Shown: in pieces, positions 31,563 to 44,329 of the stretch | Numbering within the stretch: the stretch's first letter is position 1 | How the letters are laid out: each line of letters begins with the position of its first letter | From: Pempheris klunzingeri | Taxonomy: Eukaryota > Chordata > Actinopteri > Acropomatiformes > Pempheridae | Direction: 5' to 3' | DNA: 64,000 nt | NCBI RefSeq assembly: GCF_042242105.1 | Contig: NC_092028.1 | Span: 13,315,338 to 13,379,337, forward strand | Notes under the pieces: generated by a model | Seen by the model: only the letters and a program-made list of their open reading frames with translations | What the model was told of the DNA's origin: nothing | Databases searched by the model: none | Position numbers and translations under genes: made by a program

Positions 31563-32100
31563 GACCAGTAAAATCAGTCCATAATGAACTTAAATTCATC
31601 AGGATAATTCACTCAGTATCATTAGCTGCTTCCCAGGCAGCTTTTTGGTCCTTACATCAGAGTCAGTTGTAATCGCGTTAAATACATCCATGTTACTCCA
31701 ACAGCTCTTGTTTTTCAGTCCTTTTAAAACCTACAGTTCTGGTTTGACTTCTCAAGAAAAGAAGTTGACAATTTGTCAACACAATACAACTTGGAGTGGA
31801 GTTACGGTCATATAATACTACATTTAAATAGAAAATGTCTCCATATGCAAGGACAAACTGCCTTTGTGTGAATGGTGAAAGGCTTTTGCACAGCTTATGT
31901 AAGTGATAACCTGATTTATCTTGCTCCTATAGTCATTTTAAATTGGCTGTATGCTTTTCACCAGACATGACTGTCTTTTTGTCTTTTTTGTCACATCAAG
32001 CAAAGTCATACCATTAAAAAAAAAAAAAAAAAAGCCAAAATAATCTGCAAAAATGTTTAACTGGTTTGTAAAGAATGAATGAAATAAGCAGTGTGACCGG
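29961..32100. other. intergenic region between prpsap1 and the ras-dva gene
   Basis: AT-rich DNA in which no gene was recognised. It holds a GT microsatellite at 31,529-31,561. Two CCACCAGA-type motifs (near 31,432 and 31,473) are partial CTCF-like matches. A poly(A)/poly(T) run lies near 32,014-32,033. Convergent 3' ends of prpsap1 and the ras-dva gene border the region. Confidence 0.5.
31529..31561. repeat. (GT)n microsatellite
   Basis: An uninterrupted GT dinucleotide run. Confidence 0.96.
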
Positions 32101-32115
32101 ATGTATGGGAAAACT

Positions 32116-32121
32116 TTTATT
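32116..32121 (-). terminator. candidate poly(A) signal of the ras-dva gene
   Basis: TTTATT on the plus strand is AATAAA on the gene strand, about 790 bases after the stop codon. Assignment is by position only. Confidence 0.4.
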
Positions 32122-32910
32122 TGTCTTGAAATAAGCACTGAATAAGAACATCACATTGTTGTATATGGTAAAAAGAAAATACTATTGCAATTTTCAAAAA
32201 CATGCTGCTTGCATGTACAGATTTGAAAAGGACGCCTTCTCTTTCTGACCAAATAGAAGCCTTCTGAGGACCTCCCATTAAAAAAAAAAAAATTTTTTAG
32301 TCAAACAAAGAGAAAGAAAAACACCAGCAAGTATGCATTTCAAAATAACAGCAAGTGCATAATGTGGTTTTGCAAAGCAGCGTTTCAAAGTTGCACAAAA
32401 ATTCACAACATGATATACAGTAAGTTATGTTCTCCTCCTGTTGTTCACTTGATTCATAAAACTCATCTCATGTAAACAGACTTTTGAATAAAGACCCATC
32501 ACTTCACACATATTGCACTTTTTTAAAACACCAACAACACAAAAACTCACGTGCATTTGAGTGAAAACTGAGCTTACGAGACACAATGCTGCTTCTACGC
32601 TGTCTCGACCTAGTTCGGCATCTTTTTTGACATTCACAGCAAGTTGTGTCTCGGCACTGTTCAGACAGTTGTTCAGCCACATTCTTTCATGTCTTAAAGG
32701 TGGTATCTGTTTTCATCATTACACGTCTACATATTCTGCTATGTCAATGCAGGGGTGGGGTTGGATGCAATGCTTGATGAGGAGACATCATTAACTGACT
32801 CAGTGTTTCATTAGAGTCTTAACAGATTTAACACTGTCTCTTGGTTTTCTTTCTGTCCACCACCCAGAGTCCTTTCACTCTCTTTTGGCTCTCCACGCAG
32901 CTCCACAGCA

Positions 32911-33537
32911 TTATGAGATGAGGCAGCTGTTGGTCTTGTTCATAGGAGGTTGTTTATTGCTCTCCTTGGGGAAGGTCTCCCGTATCCGGCACAGCCCCGG
33001 ACTGATCCAACTGGGCAGGTTGGCCCGCTGGAGCAGCTCCCTGAAAGCCTCCAGGACGTTGACGTTGTCTTTGGCGGAGGACTCCAGGAAGCTGTGGTTC
33101 CAGTCCAGTTCTACAGTGGACAGCACGTCCTCGCTGGACACCTGGCGCTCATTGTGACGGTCTATCTTGTTGCCTATCACCACAATAGGCGTGTACTTGT
33201 CCTCTTTGACCTCCAAGATCTCCTCTCGCAGGCTCTTGACCGCCTCCAGGGACTCGGGGTCATTCACGGCGTAGACCAGGGCAAAGGCATCGCTGTTCTG
33301 GATGGAGAGCTTACGCATGGCGGGGAAGGAGTAGCTGCCACTGGTGTCCATGATGTTGATGGTGACTTTGACACCCCCAACCTCGTACTCCTTCCTGTGG
33401 AGCTCCTCCACCGTGCGCCTGTGCTTGGGCTCAAACGTGTCTTTGAGGAAGCGTTGGATGAGGGCTGTCTTCCCCACTCCAGCTGCTCCCAAAAACACCA
33501 GACGCACCTCCATCTTCTCCTTCACTTCAAAAGACAT
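32911..33537 (-). CDS. Ras-dva family small GTPase, single-exon, 208 aa
   Basis: A complete intron-less coding region for a prenylated small GTPase. P-loop G17-A-A-G-V-G-K-T24; switch II D64-T-S-G67-S-Y-S-F-P; base-recognition N123-K-I-D126; S154-A-K156; C-terminal CaaX box C205-L-I-S, favouring farnesylation. The sequence best fits the Ras-dva group described in frog and fish anterior ectoderm and forebrain development. This rests on EPKHRRTVEELHRKEYEVGG, MDTSGSYSFPAMRKLSIQ and the tail PPMNKTNSC. RASD1/Rhes are the nearest better-known relatives (they share DTSG..FPAMR and the LPS..SP segment) but are longer. Residues equivalent to Ras Gly12 and Gln61 are Ala19 and Ser68, suggesting weak intrinsic GTP hydrolysis. 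The long reading frame on the opposite strand is a shadow. The paralogue number (dva1 or dva2) is not assigned. Confidence 0.87.
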   Translation of the reverse strand: MSFEVKEKMEVRLVFLGAAGVGKTALIQRFLKDTFEPKHRRTVEELHRKEYEVGGVKVTINIMDTSGSYSFPAMRKLSIQNSDAFALVYAVNDPESLEAVKSLREEILEVKEDKYTPIVVIGNKIDRHNERQVSSEDVLSTVELDWNHSFLESSAKDNVNVLEAFRELLQRANLPSWISPGLCRIRETFPKESNKQPPMNKTNSCLIS

Positions 33538-33690
33538 GACGACTTTCTTTTGATCTCTTCTGTCCTTTTTCTTTATTCTCTTCTTCGCCTTGGCTCAAAA
33601 CTGTTGCTTGATGTCAGTGATGGAGCTGGTGATGGTTGTGTTGAGGAGGATGATGATGGACTGGAGTGTGCCTGTCAGGCTGCTGCTCTG

Positions 33691-33737
33691 TATTTATGTT
33701 CACACACTGTACCAGCCCCCTTCTACTCCCAGCCAAT
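33691..33737 (-). promoter_or_regulatory. TATA-like and CCAAT elements of the ras-dva gene
   Basis: On the gene strand ATAAATA (33,691-33,697) lies about 155 bases before the ATG. An inverted CCAAT (plus-strand CCAATCAG at 33,733) lies about 40 bases further upstream. The spacing suits a TATA-type, developmentally regulated promoter with a roughly 125-base 5' UTR. Confidence 0.45.
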
Positions 33738-35439
33738 CAGGGCAGGGCAGTATCTCCCTCTCCCTCTCTGAACCTTTGGCAGCGAATCATAGACACTCAA
33801 GTAGAGAGAGAGTAAAAAAAAAGGAAAAAAATGGGTGACAGACGTTCTTTGTGCGCAGTGTAGAAAAAAAATTACATCCAGGATTGTCTTATCAACAACT
33901 TTTGAAGAAGGCTGTGTTCATGGTGAGTCATGGTAAACACAGCAGAATTCACTTAGATAAAACAGACAGGTTATTATAAAAAGAGGATTAGAGACACAGT
34001 TCTAAAAAAAAATAAAAGATATTTATGATTAAAAGCATTTAAAGTCTTCAAACATTCTAATGTATAATCCTATTTGTTTTCATTATAAAGTACACAACTC
34101 AATAGTTTGCCGAAATTCCACTTTGACGAGGTAAATATCACCTTTATATGAGGGAAATGGAGTGAGTTGTTCTTGATCTCAGAGACAGCAGTCGATAACA
34201 CTTTTCTGATGATCTATCTTCATGACATGATCAATATTGATCTGCTGATGAGGATCTAAAGATATGATCAAAAGCTCCAAAAGAGCTGCTAAAAAGACTC
34301 AGTGAGTTTGGTTTATTAAATGAAGGGACATCTGTTTGGTATATTTTCCAGTTAAAGGCACCTTTGCATTGTCGGGCTAAAATGTAGGAAAATTAGAAAC
34401 AAACTAAATAAAACAACAATGTATAAAGACATTCTTATAGAATACTTGAACATTTTTCAATAACATATAGTTTCAATAACATCAAATCTCTTGCAGTCAT
34501 TCAGGTAGTCATCTTTCAAAGGTCTTTTATTTAGAACAGTCCTCAGTGGACTGACCAGACAGGAACAACATGCCAATCATTTGCTGCAGATGTCCAATAT
34601 AAAATGTAATTTGATCCCAGTGAGTCTGTTTAGTTGAATATAATCGATCTCACTCAGTGCTCAGTGTGATAAATGATCGTATATTACTACACTCTGCATG
34701 AAGGAATATGCATAAAATCCAGATGATGATGACAAATCGAAACCCTTCTTATTTGATACATTTGTCATTTTATTTCATGTACAAATATGTTTGGTGTAGC
34801 CTGCAGAATAGATGTGGTTTCAGTGGACATCCAGCACTTGCTGGTTTTATTTGCCTTCTTTTACAAATAGTCACAACAGGAGATGTGTCATTGTCTGAAA
34901 CTCTGAGGCTGAGGATGCACGGACAAATGTTCTGTTTTTCTGCAGAACATATCAAAGCTTTGAACATGTATGAAGCAGTTACTTTCATCATAGCGGGTTA
35001 ATTACAACCAATAACATGAAGCTAGTACACGTTTTAGCAAATTTACTGTTGCTAAAATTTTGCAACCTCTAAAAACAACAGTGTGTGTTCGTCATTGCGG
35101 TCACAGTCACATTCAAATGTCAACTGTGTGGGAAGATTTGTGGTCTGCATTCGAGTCAAAGTAGCAAAATGATCTAACATTACAGTTATCATTATCGTAC
35201 TCAGATCTCTCACATGCTCTCTGCGCCCAGACGTTGTCACTTGTTGCTATGATACCACGAACCCATTACCTGAGCTGAGAGGGATTTATAGATAGAAATG
35301 TGCCCCTTATTAGTGCTGCCATTCACTTCTGCGTCCAACTGTTCACCCTGAAGAGTGGTAATGGCCAGTAATGGGGTATATTGGCGAATCAGGCAAATTA
35401 AAAGCACATTTCATGTTAGCATGTTTTTTTCCCCTCCAT

Positions 35440-35819
35440 ACCTGACTGAACTTCTCCATATAAACACACCCAGCCGGACTCTCAGATCATCATCCTCCAT
35501 CAACCTCACTATCCCTCCTGCCCGTATGACCACCATGGGGTCCAGAGCCTTCAGCCGCTCTGCCCCCTGCCTCTGGAACTCCCTCCCACCGGACATCTGG
35601 AACATCAAAACACTGACCATCTTTAAATCACACCTCAAAACCCACCTGTTTAAACAAGCCTACTCACTGTAACATCACTCTGCAGATCTCCCCCCTTTTT
35701 TAAACTATTTTGACTTTTAACTTGTTTTTTCACTGTTTGTTTTTATCTGTGTGTTGTACGGTGTCCTTGAGTGCCTTGAAAGGCGCCTATAAATAAAATG
35801 TATTATTATTATTATTATT
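35440..35819 (+). mobile_element. 5'-truncated L2-like LINE, ORF2 C-terminus plus 3' tail
   Basis: Translation gives TLRSSSSINLTIPPARMTTM.., then GSRAFSRSAPCLWNSLP and TIFKSHLKTHLFKQAYSL, the typical C-terminal end of fish L2-type ORF2. A short UTR follows, with CTTGAAAGGCGCCTATAAAT and a terminal (ATT)n run at 35,800-35,819. The reading frame in the remaining piece is open. The rest of the element is missing, as expected for 5' truncation during reverse transcription. Confidence 0.85.
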
Positions 35820-35954
35820 TGGCTTAGCATCCTGAGTATGTCATTTAGCATAATGGCCACTTTTCATTACAGCCGTCTCAAAAGTTGTTCTTCTTAATTT
35901 GAAGACTGAAGTGCAGCCCGTGTCGATTTCTACACAATGGACAATAAACATATA

Positions 35955-36232
35955 CAGTGGGGCAAAAAAGTATTTAGTCAGCCACCAATTGTGCAAGTTC
36001 TCCCACTTAAAAAGATGAGAGAGGCCTGTAATTTTCATCATAGGTATACCTCAACTATGAGAGACAAAATGAGAAAAAAAAATCCAGAAAATCAGGTATT
36101 TTAAAGAATACCTATGTTTATTTTAACCTATTTTAAAGTGTACCTATGATGAAAATTACAGGCCTCTCTCATCTTTTTAAGTGGGAGAACTTGCACAATT
36201 GGTGGCTGACTAAATACTTTTTTGCCCCAGCA
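35955..36232. mobile_element. Tc1/mariner-type fold-back (MITE-like) element
   Basis: Left end CAGTGGGGCAAAAAAGTATT, preceded by TA, is repeated as an inverted copy ending ..AATACTTTTTTGCCCCAG near 36,230. The arms match for about 100 bases (GTCAGCCACCAATTGTGCAA.., ..AGAGAGGCCTGTAATTTTCA) around a short AT-rich centre. There is no transposase. The right terminus has lost the expected CTG-TA, so it should be immobile. Confidence 0.88.
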
Positions 36233-39033
36233 AAAAAGCAATTTCTGAAGGGGAGGTATTTTACAGTTTCGAATCTTAAAAGCGCATTGTTTTGTGTGTA
36301 TAATTAGTACAAGCACTTCTGCGCACATTATATTGTTTGAAATTAGAAATCTAAGTTTACAATTATATATAGAGGAGAACAACTCACCTTTGCTCTACAC
36401 CCTCTTGGCTTGTGCAGTTCATATTGGACCATGTCTGTGCCAAGATTGTATATTTAAACGGATTACATGTGTATGTGCCTGTGCTTCTTATTCTATTACA
36501 GATGTGTGTAAATCTTATTTTCTGCTGAGAAAACAAACCTTGTTCTTTTGCACTAATGCAGTGTTTGTCTGCTTGGATCACAATTTAAGTACCTCTCCTG
36601 ATGTTAGTGTTATGTGCTGTATTTCTCTCAGCGAGGGATATTAACTGTGGACTTCTCCACCTTTGCTTCCTCTCCTCTCTGGAGGCAAAACTGGTCTGAA
36701 ACTAAAGCTCAAGGCCCCGAAGCAATTCAACTCAATCCTTCACTTCATTAAAGGAGAAGGACAGGTCCAGCAAGACAGTCTATATATTTCCTTTTTCTTA
36801 AACCTTCCATTGTTATCAGTATAGTTTCCGTGATGAGCTGAAAGACACTAAAACACTGATGGAAATTGCAGTCGGATGATCATCAGCTGTGGATCTTTGA
36901 CTATGAGTGACCCCTTTTACCTTACACCATCATTTGATGCATTGTTAATATAGAAATATTGATGTGTGCAACTTTAAATTCTATAATAAACAAGATGTAT
37001 TTGTAGGCACATTAAGCCTCCTCCCATTAATTTTCAGTCATTTTCTTAATGATTCCTTAACTTTTCATGCAGCGCCCCATCAGAAAAAAAATTCAATTTG
37101 CTTAATAATTTGGTTTATGACCAGATACCTGCAAAACTAATGACATTCCCACCAGCATAAGCTGTACTGTTGTGTGCTAATTAGCAAATGTTAGCATATA
37201 AATTCCCTAAACTATGATGCTGGCCATGATTATACATAACGTTATACCTGCTCATTGTGAGGATGTTAGCATGTAGCTCAAAGCAATTATAATAATAATT
37301 ATAATTATATATATAATAATAATAATACAGTGTCACAGACCCCAAAGCATGGCTAGTTTTGTTCTTAAGTACTTAGTCTACACAACTGTGTGTATTATCA
37401 TAGCCACTGAGTGTTTTTTTCCAACAGCAGGGTGTATCATGTGCTCCGTTGCAGTATTCAGGTGGTGGTCACCCTCACTGGCTCAGTGGTGTCAGTATTA
37501 GATGATGACTGGCTGTGGCAATGGCAGGAACAAGATGTTCTGAGAGACTGTGAAACTTTGATCACAGAGAAAAAAATAGACCCTCAGGACCTCTCAGATT
37601 ATTCAGCATACTCTGTTCAGTTTCCTAAAAAAACACTACAACCCCAAAAGGATTCAGTTTCAGGAGATGGTGCACGATGACATTTACTTAAGTTACACCA
37701 CAATGTTTGATAAGCCAATATAGGACTATTAATAGAGTTGGTGAAATGCTGATAGAAAAAACATGAAGTAGCTGGATAAGTTTGTTTGAGTGTTTTATGT
37801 AGGTGTGGTTTGTGTCTGTGTGTGTTTATTCAGCAGGGTGTATTGATTCGAGCGGCAGCCCGGCCCGTCAGTCAAATAGTCTTGTCATGCTTCATTATGT
37901 GTGAGGAGAACATTTAGCCCTGTCACACTTTAATGGTCCAGTGTTGCCAATAAGTACACAGGTGAAAAGGCCACAGGTCTATACTTGGAATTTGAAAGTT
38001 TGCACTGCATGCAGGGACTTAAGTGTTCAAAACAAACAGTTCCTATTAATTGGTAATATGGGAGTGTCCCACGAGTGCAAAATTCTCCGCTTCTTGTATG
38101 GCATAAATAAACACATGTGCTATCAGTTAGACGCTGACCCAGAAACACCGCACCGTGCTGTAAAGTCATTTGATCTTTACAGCTGAGCTAAGTGGGCAAT
38201 TTAAGGCCTCTGTACTCTAGTAGAGGGTATAATGAAGTCTGAAGAGACACATGATCTATACGCTTTGTTTGCCTATGGAGTAAAGGCAAGGGCAATTGCT
38301 TTAGTAAGGCTATTAATCCCATTAACTTGGTAGTCATAGAGCATAATAGGAGTGTACAGTTTGTTCTTATGTATTTGCACAAAAATCAGTAAAATTTCAT
38401 TGGCTTATTAGTACACCGTGTCTAACAGCTACATTTTAGAAGCCAGAACTGTTTCCCCCATGAACTACAGGAGGGTGTCAAGCAAAAGTGGCTCAACTTT
38501 GATGGACTGTCTCATTATTTTGGGAGGATGAACCGTTGCAGTAACATTATCTAACCTAGACATAACAGGGATCTGATTCTGAAGACTGCTCCATCATGTG
38601 TCTTGCACAAGGAACAGCGTGACACATTCGTAACGGCCTGGACGAGAGAGCTGTCTGATAACACATTTTTAGATGTTTGCTTCCCCTGTGGAGACAGTAG
38701 CCACGTGAATTATTTTAAAATGAAAGTCCAGAACTGCTTCGGCTACTTTTTTATGTCTCAACCCCTTCTCATATTTCTCTTCTTCTTACCATTATTTAAA
38801 TCACCTCTTTGCATCTATGTCAACAAAAAACACTCGCAAAACCCACTAACATCAGCCTGCTAATTTCCCATCCTTTCTCTTAATCCATCCTTTTCATCCA
38901 GTGGCTTTGTGACTTTAGACAGAGCATGCAGGTTAATGAGTGTGTATTGAAACCTCCTCCCTCCTAAGTTTGGCTACAGGTGCACTGACTTTGTCCTTTG
39001 GCTTTGGAACATCATGTCCTGGATAATCAGAGG

Positions 39034-39056
39034 TGTGGTGGTGGTGGTGGTGGTGG
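39034..39056. repeat. (GGT)n trinucleotide tract
   Basis: Consecutive GGT/GTG triplets followed by a G run. Confidence 0.85.
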
Positions 39057-41469
39057 GGGCAGGTACAACAGCAGCTATCCAGTGCCGAGTGGTGTCATTA
39101 CACCTCACTGCAGTAGAAGGTGTTCCCTTTGTTTGAGGAAGTATTTGGTTGTTATGAGTTAAAGGGCTCTGCCTGTGTGTATGTGAATAGAAGTGTCAGT
39201 TTTTTTTTTGCCTGAAATGTTTCTTCTTTTTCCAAGACTTGAATTAGCAACAATCAATAGAGCCTACTCTCCTCTTTCATGTTTCTTTTTCAGGGTCAAT
39301 AGATATATGGCAAAACAACACCAGCAAGCTTCTTTTCTGTGCCCTAGCAAATGGAGCTTGACGAGGAGTGTTTTGTATGCATCAGAAAATCTGCAGCACT
39401 TCTCTCACTTGCAATTAGAGAAGCCCAGCAAGGCGGGAGATGCACACAAAAACATCATTCAGAACATCCCATCATGAAGCTAAAAAACATTTTGGACTGG
39501 GTGTACGAATGCTTTGTTATGCAACCTGTGGCCTTAAAGGGGGGAGAGCATCTGGGTAAGAGGCACCAAAAAGCAGCTATTTATTTTAGATGTGAGTGAA
39601 ATGACGGGTAGGTGTGATGTACAGTGTCCTTTTTCATACATTCGGTCAACTCACACAGGCACAGGATATATAAAATGTGTTTTTAAAGTGGAAAAAAAAC
39701 ATACATGCTTAAGCAAGTAGAGAAAGTGATGTAACTTCAGGGAAGTAAATCTGAAGAAGGGCAACAACACATCAGATACCTGCGGTCTGTTTTTCCTTTT
39801 TTTTTCTAACTCCTGTTATATGTAAGCCCTTTCCTTTCACATTTTAAAATCAGTTCTTTGAACCATCACACCTTTGATTGTTGCATCACTTTTTTGGTAC
39901 CACTAGTATAGTTAAGAGTTGTGCTGAAAGCTTTATAGACCAGACTTTTAATTAGAGTTACAATGTTTGGGTTGCCAGACAGTGAATCACCCCTTTAGTT
40001 GGTGTTCATCCTCCTCCAAGCATGCCTTTTTAGCTCTGTAATTGATTAGGAAGGTCCCTTCAGTGGGCCTTCAGCAATTGACCACTCAGTTTCTGAAAAA
40101 GAGCTGCAATCCACATATTAACAACTTAACATTTATTATTGCAGATTACTTATTAATTTACACCAGCCTAAGGATTTTTTCCCTGCAACTTGGCAGCCCC
40201 AAAGTTTTTCTAATAATCTGTAAGGCTAAGGTAAATGAGTTACTACATATTAACTAGAGTCACAAATTATGGCCATCTCTGCTTCGGTACACTTTTAAAT
40301 AGTTTATATATGTTTTCACCATAAATTCACCGTCCAGTGAAAACCATTTGTCTACAGGTGAGCCTGGCCACAGAATTTCCAAAAGTATGTACAACAGGGT
40401 GCTGTGCTGCTGAAAATAGAGCCCTGCGGGAGCCTCCCACATCGCCAAAGGCTATTTCAGACATTATGTGCTCCTCTGTGCTCATTACTGCAAGGTCAAG
40501 AGTTCCCCAGCCTGCTTTCACTTGTTGTCCAAAGCATCAGGGAGCAGTCTAACAGCAAACGTTTTTTAAATCTGAACAGCGATTTGCTGTTTTCTGTCTG
40601 GAGGCTTGGTGATTCAATGCTTGTTTTTTTTTTTTTTGTTTCCCTGGAGAAAGGTATTATGTAATGCGGAGTTATAAAACGCAACAAGAGTGGCCTCTCT
40701 GCACCTCACCGTCACCTACAGCATCATTATCGTTTTTACTAAATGCTATTACATCGCTATCTCTCCCCCAATGATTGGACATTATGGTGTTCTTGAGTGA
40801 AAGAGATGGTGACCTAGAGGGCAGCAAATATAACTGGATTTCTCAAAATTTTAGTTTTATTCTGAGAATATGTTAATGTGACTCCAAGGTGAAAATGTGA
40901 CTGCACAGATTGTTTTCCTCTGGATACAATCCTTGGAGTGTGAAGTGAGAGTTGTTGACAATCATTTTCATCACTGTTTATTTCTATTTTTACATGACCC
41001 ACTTTTACATTTCAAACTTTAACACATTTTCCATACAGAAGTTTGCCCTCCAGTTTTTCTTATTGCTTACCAGTTGTTGTGCTCATTACAGACTGTTGTG
41101 AAGTTGAGTCAAGTGAAGTGGTGGAGGTGTCACTGCCTTCCTGGTTTCTGAGGAAAAAAACAGACAAACTTCCTCATGAAAATGACTCCTCTTTACATTT
41201 AGTAATCATGGGATGATAAATTGACTGTGAAACCCTGTCCCCCTTAGCCTCTGTTGCTACATCTGCCATTCTTGCAACAACAGGTCTTTGATTTCATACA
41301 AAAACCAGGCTTCTCATTTCTAGATGGCAACTGTTGATTTTGTTGGCTGAAATGTTGACTGTTGCTCTTGCTAAAACTCTGTAAATTGGTTGAAAACTTT
41401 ATCTCCAGTTGACTTGTTATGTTTCCACATTATTTGTTTTAAAACGAGAGGCCTGTAAAAAGAACTGGA

Positions 41470-41790
41470 AATATGCACATGATGGATCCATACATTGTAA
41501 ACTAAAAGACTGAGGCTAAAGCCTCTGGAGCTGAAAAATGCCAACGCGGAAGTGCCAAAGACCGCAGTTCCTCAAATGGCCGCTTGAGCCTGGCTCACTA
41601 TAGCCAAAATCCAAATCCAGCTAATCCAAAAATTGGAAAAGAGGTGGAAATGAGGCAGGCCGAATGAAGCCTGGTCGCTCAAACCGGCCCACCTATATCT
41701 ATAGCCACTAGCCACTATAGCCACTTTGATACTGAACTAGTGTCTTGGCTCCATAACAGTGGATGTTTCCAATGTAACCTGTAGTCCCAA
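41470..41790. repeat. dispersed teleost repeat fragment
   Basis: GCGGAAGTGCCAAAGACCGC, then CAGTTCCTCAAATGGCCGCT and TGAGCCTGGCTCACTATAGCC, form an order I recognise from a high-copy fish repeat. Borders are approximate and no family name is claimed. Tandem AGCCACTA copies follow near 41,700-41,725. Confidence 0.4.
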
Positions 41791-41800
41791 ACTCTTAATA

Positions 41801-41837
41801 TACTATATCTATATCTATATGTATATATATCTATATC

Positions 41838-41910
<73 letters not shown>
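41801..41910. repeat. (TA)n and (ATCTAT)n simple repeat
   Basis: Alternating ATCTAT hexamers pass into a run of about 70 bases of pure TA. The short ORF through it is an artefact. Confidence 0.95.
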
Positions 41911-41911
<1 letters not shown>

Positions 41912-42569
41912 CACAGTACTACACACAAAGCTTGCTGTCCATAGTCACGGTTGCTTAGAGAGCTAAGTCTGGCTGGAGACATTGAATCAAAACTGCACCT
42001 TTACCACAAACCATCTCATCACAAGCACATAATAAATTTAAATAATGTTTATTGTGATAATATTATTTTCAATATTTGTATAGCATAATAGTGTGATAAG
42101 AAAGCACTAAGCTGCATGCTATACCTGGAAGTTCTTTCTCTGCGTTTTGATTACCGCCCCCACCAAACAATAATGTCCATTTTAATTATTATGATTAAGT
42201 TTAATAAAATTAGAAACTTAATTGTCGCTCTACAGCAGACAGAAATTAAATTGTGTCCACACGCCGGAAGCTAAATTAAGCAAAATTAACATTTAGCCTT
42301 AAAGGTTTTTAAAATAAGCCTGTTACATCAAATGCCGTCTTTCGCCTTTCTTATCAGTTTCATCTCTGCCAATGGATACATATGAAACAGCGTGAATAGT
42401 GCATGCAAATTAAATAAGCATTGAATTAGCATAAAATAGATTACTAAAAGGGAAGCAGGAGGTGGGGGAGATCAACTTCTGCTGCTGTGACATAGAGATG
42501 ACCTACTCCTGCTGGTTTGTGTTAGAGGCTTATCAGGCCCTCACAGCTGATTTCACATCCACTGAGATG

Positions 42570-42571
<2 letters not shown>

Positions 42572-42608
<37 letters not shown>

Positions 42609-42620
42609 CGAGAGAGAGAG
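42572..42620. repeat. (GA)n microsatellite
   Basis: A GA dinucleotide run with one CAGC interruption. Confidence 0.94.
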
Positions 42621-44329
42621 TATTTGTGTTATATGTGTTGAAGAGATGTATTTAAAGGCAAAAAAACATAAGCTGCTGTTGTAACCAAACCATCAACATT
42701 AACATTTATATTCAAAATGTTGGCTGGACACTAAAATTATTGATTACAGGGCTTTGTTTAATATTCTATTCTGATTGGTCAATTACAGCTGCAGCCAGAC
42801 TGTTGCTATGTACGTAGTTCTCATTGCAGAAGCAATAAAATAATTTCAAATCGATAAGATAGTCAGTATTTCAAATTGTTAGATATGAGAAGGTTTCAAG
42901 GAGAACCACAAAGAACCACCTGACCATCAACTCTTTCTGATGGTCAGGAATGCTGCAGGAATGAGTCCTAAAACCCCAAAATCCAGAGTTTGCTTTTCTG
43001 GTTCCCTTGTCTCAAAGTCATTGGGTTTTTGATTAGGTCTTTGGTTAGATACCTAAAATAAGGAGTGTGGTTACCACAAGCTTAATGAATAATGATGGTT
43101 TTATGTGTTTGAAAAAAGGCAGTTGTTAATAAATGGCTAAATGAGACTACAGAGGTTGTTGGAGACGTTACTCCAAACACTCACCTACTCACTAGTCCAC
43201 CTTTACAGATCTTCACAGCCTCTAGTTGTGTTTAGACTCGTGCTATTAAATACTATACTAAGTCAAACTGATCAGCTTGTCACTTATCACGTCACTTAAT
43301 AGTATTTTACAATCTTTGTTTTTTCAACAAGCAATAAAAATGTTAATTTGTGAAGATTATCTTGCTGAGCAAGATGCTTAGTATCATGAACTTTCGTTTG
43401 CCACAGAAAAATCATTGTCTTGTTGTTGAGGGAACTGGGGCAATGCAAATTTCTAAAGCTGCTGATTTCTGGAGCTAATTTCTGGTCGGTTGGTCGACTA
43501 GTTGATCCGTACGCTGTTGTCTGACCAAATTGTTGTTTGTGCCCTTCATATGCTTCTTCAGTAAATGAATTAGCATAGCAGTAGCTTGCTCTGTGGGCAC
43601 CACAGATGCGAAAGATCCATAAAATGAAATACCTGGAAATCTAACTTTTCTTGCCTCATGAGCCCCTGAGCAGATTTTCATAGGAACGACTAGAGCCCCG
43701 CCTCCAACACTGTATCCAGTACATCCATGTTTCATAGTTCAAGGAGGTGGTTATGGCTAGAATAGGATTTTTTGTACATATGTATCTCATGATTACCTTG
43801 CAGCTGCTGGTCATTATCATGGAGACTAGTGTCTCTTAAAAGTGTGGTTTATGGTGACCTAAACATTGTGCTTATGAATTTTAATTGGCCCACTGACCAG
43901 TCATCCCGCATGTTACCCGAGGGAATGTTGAGTAATAAATCCCATGGAGACCTACAGAGAATTACAACATACTGATTTACTATTTTACATCCATAAGCAT
44001 ATGCAGGATAAACATATCCTCTATTATTATGAGGGCCTTGAATTTGTGTTGTCCTCAAGCGCTGTAGATAGCTTCAGGCATTCACCAACCTTGGTAAAAT
44101 TTGCATCAGTGTGACTGAAATGGATGAAGACAGTGCAGATAGTGGCATTTTATAAATTCTTATTGTAATACATTTTTCATAAGGTCCTGTACATAAGGAA
44201 ACTGAACAATGAGTAAACAGGTTACTGTTAAGCTTTGTTAACACTTGAACAGGTTCTGTTATATAGTTAGAACAATTAGTGGTTAGTGTGCTAGTGGAAA
44301 AAATAGCATACATCTTCAGGAGACATGTT

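Noticed and set aside
32950..33771. 273-codon plus-strand ORF
   Set aside because: Exact antisense of the Ras-dva coding region; the minus-strand product has all GTPase motifs and the CaaX box.
37411..37680. 89-codon plus-strand ORF
   Set aside because: Open frame with a possible acceptor before it, but no recognisable family, no partner exons and no supporting signals; kept only as a weak possibility.
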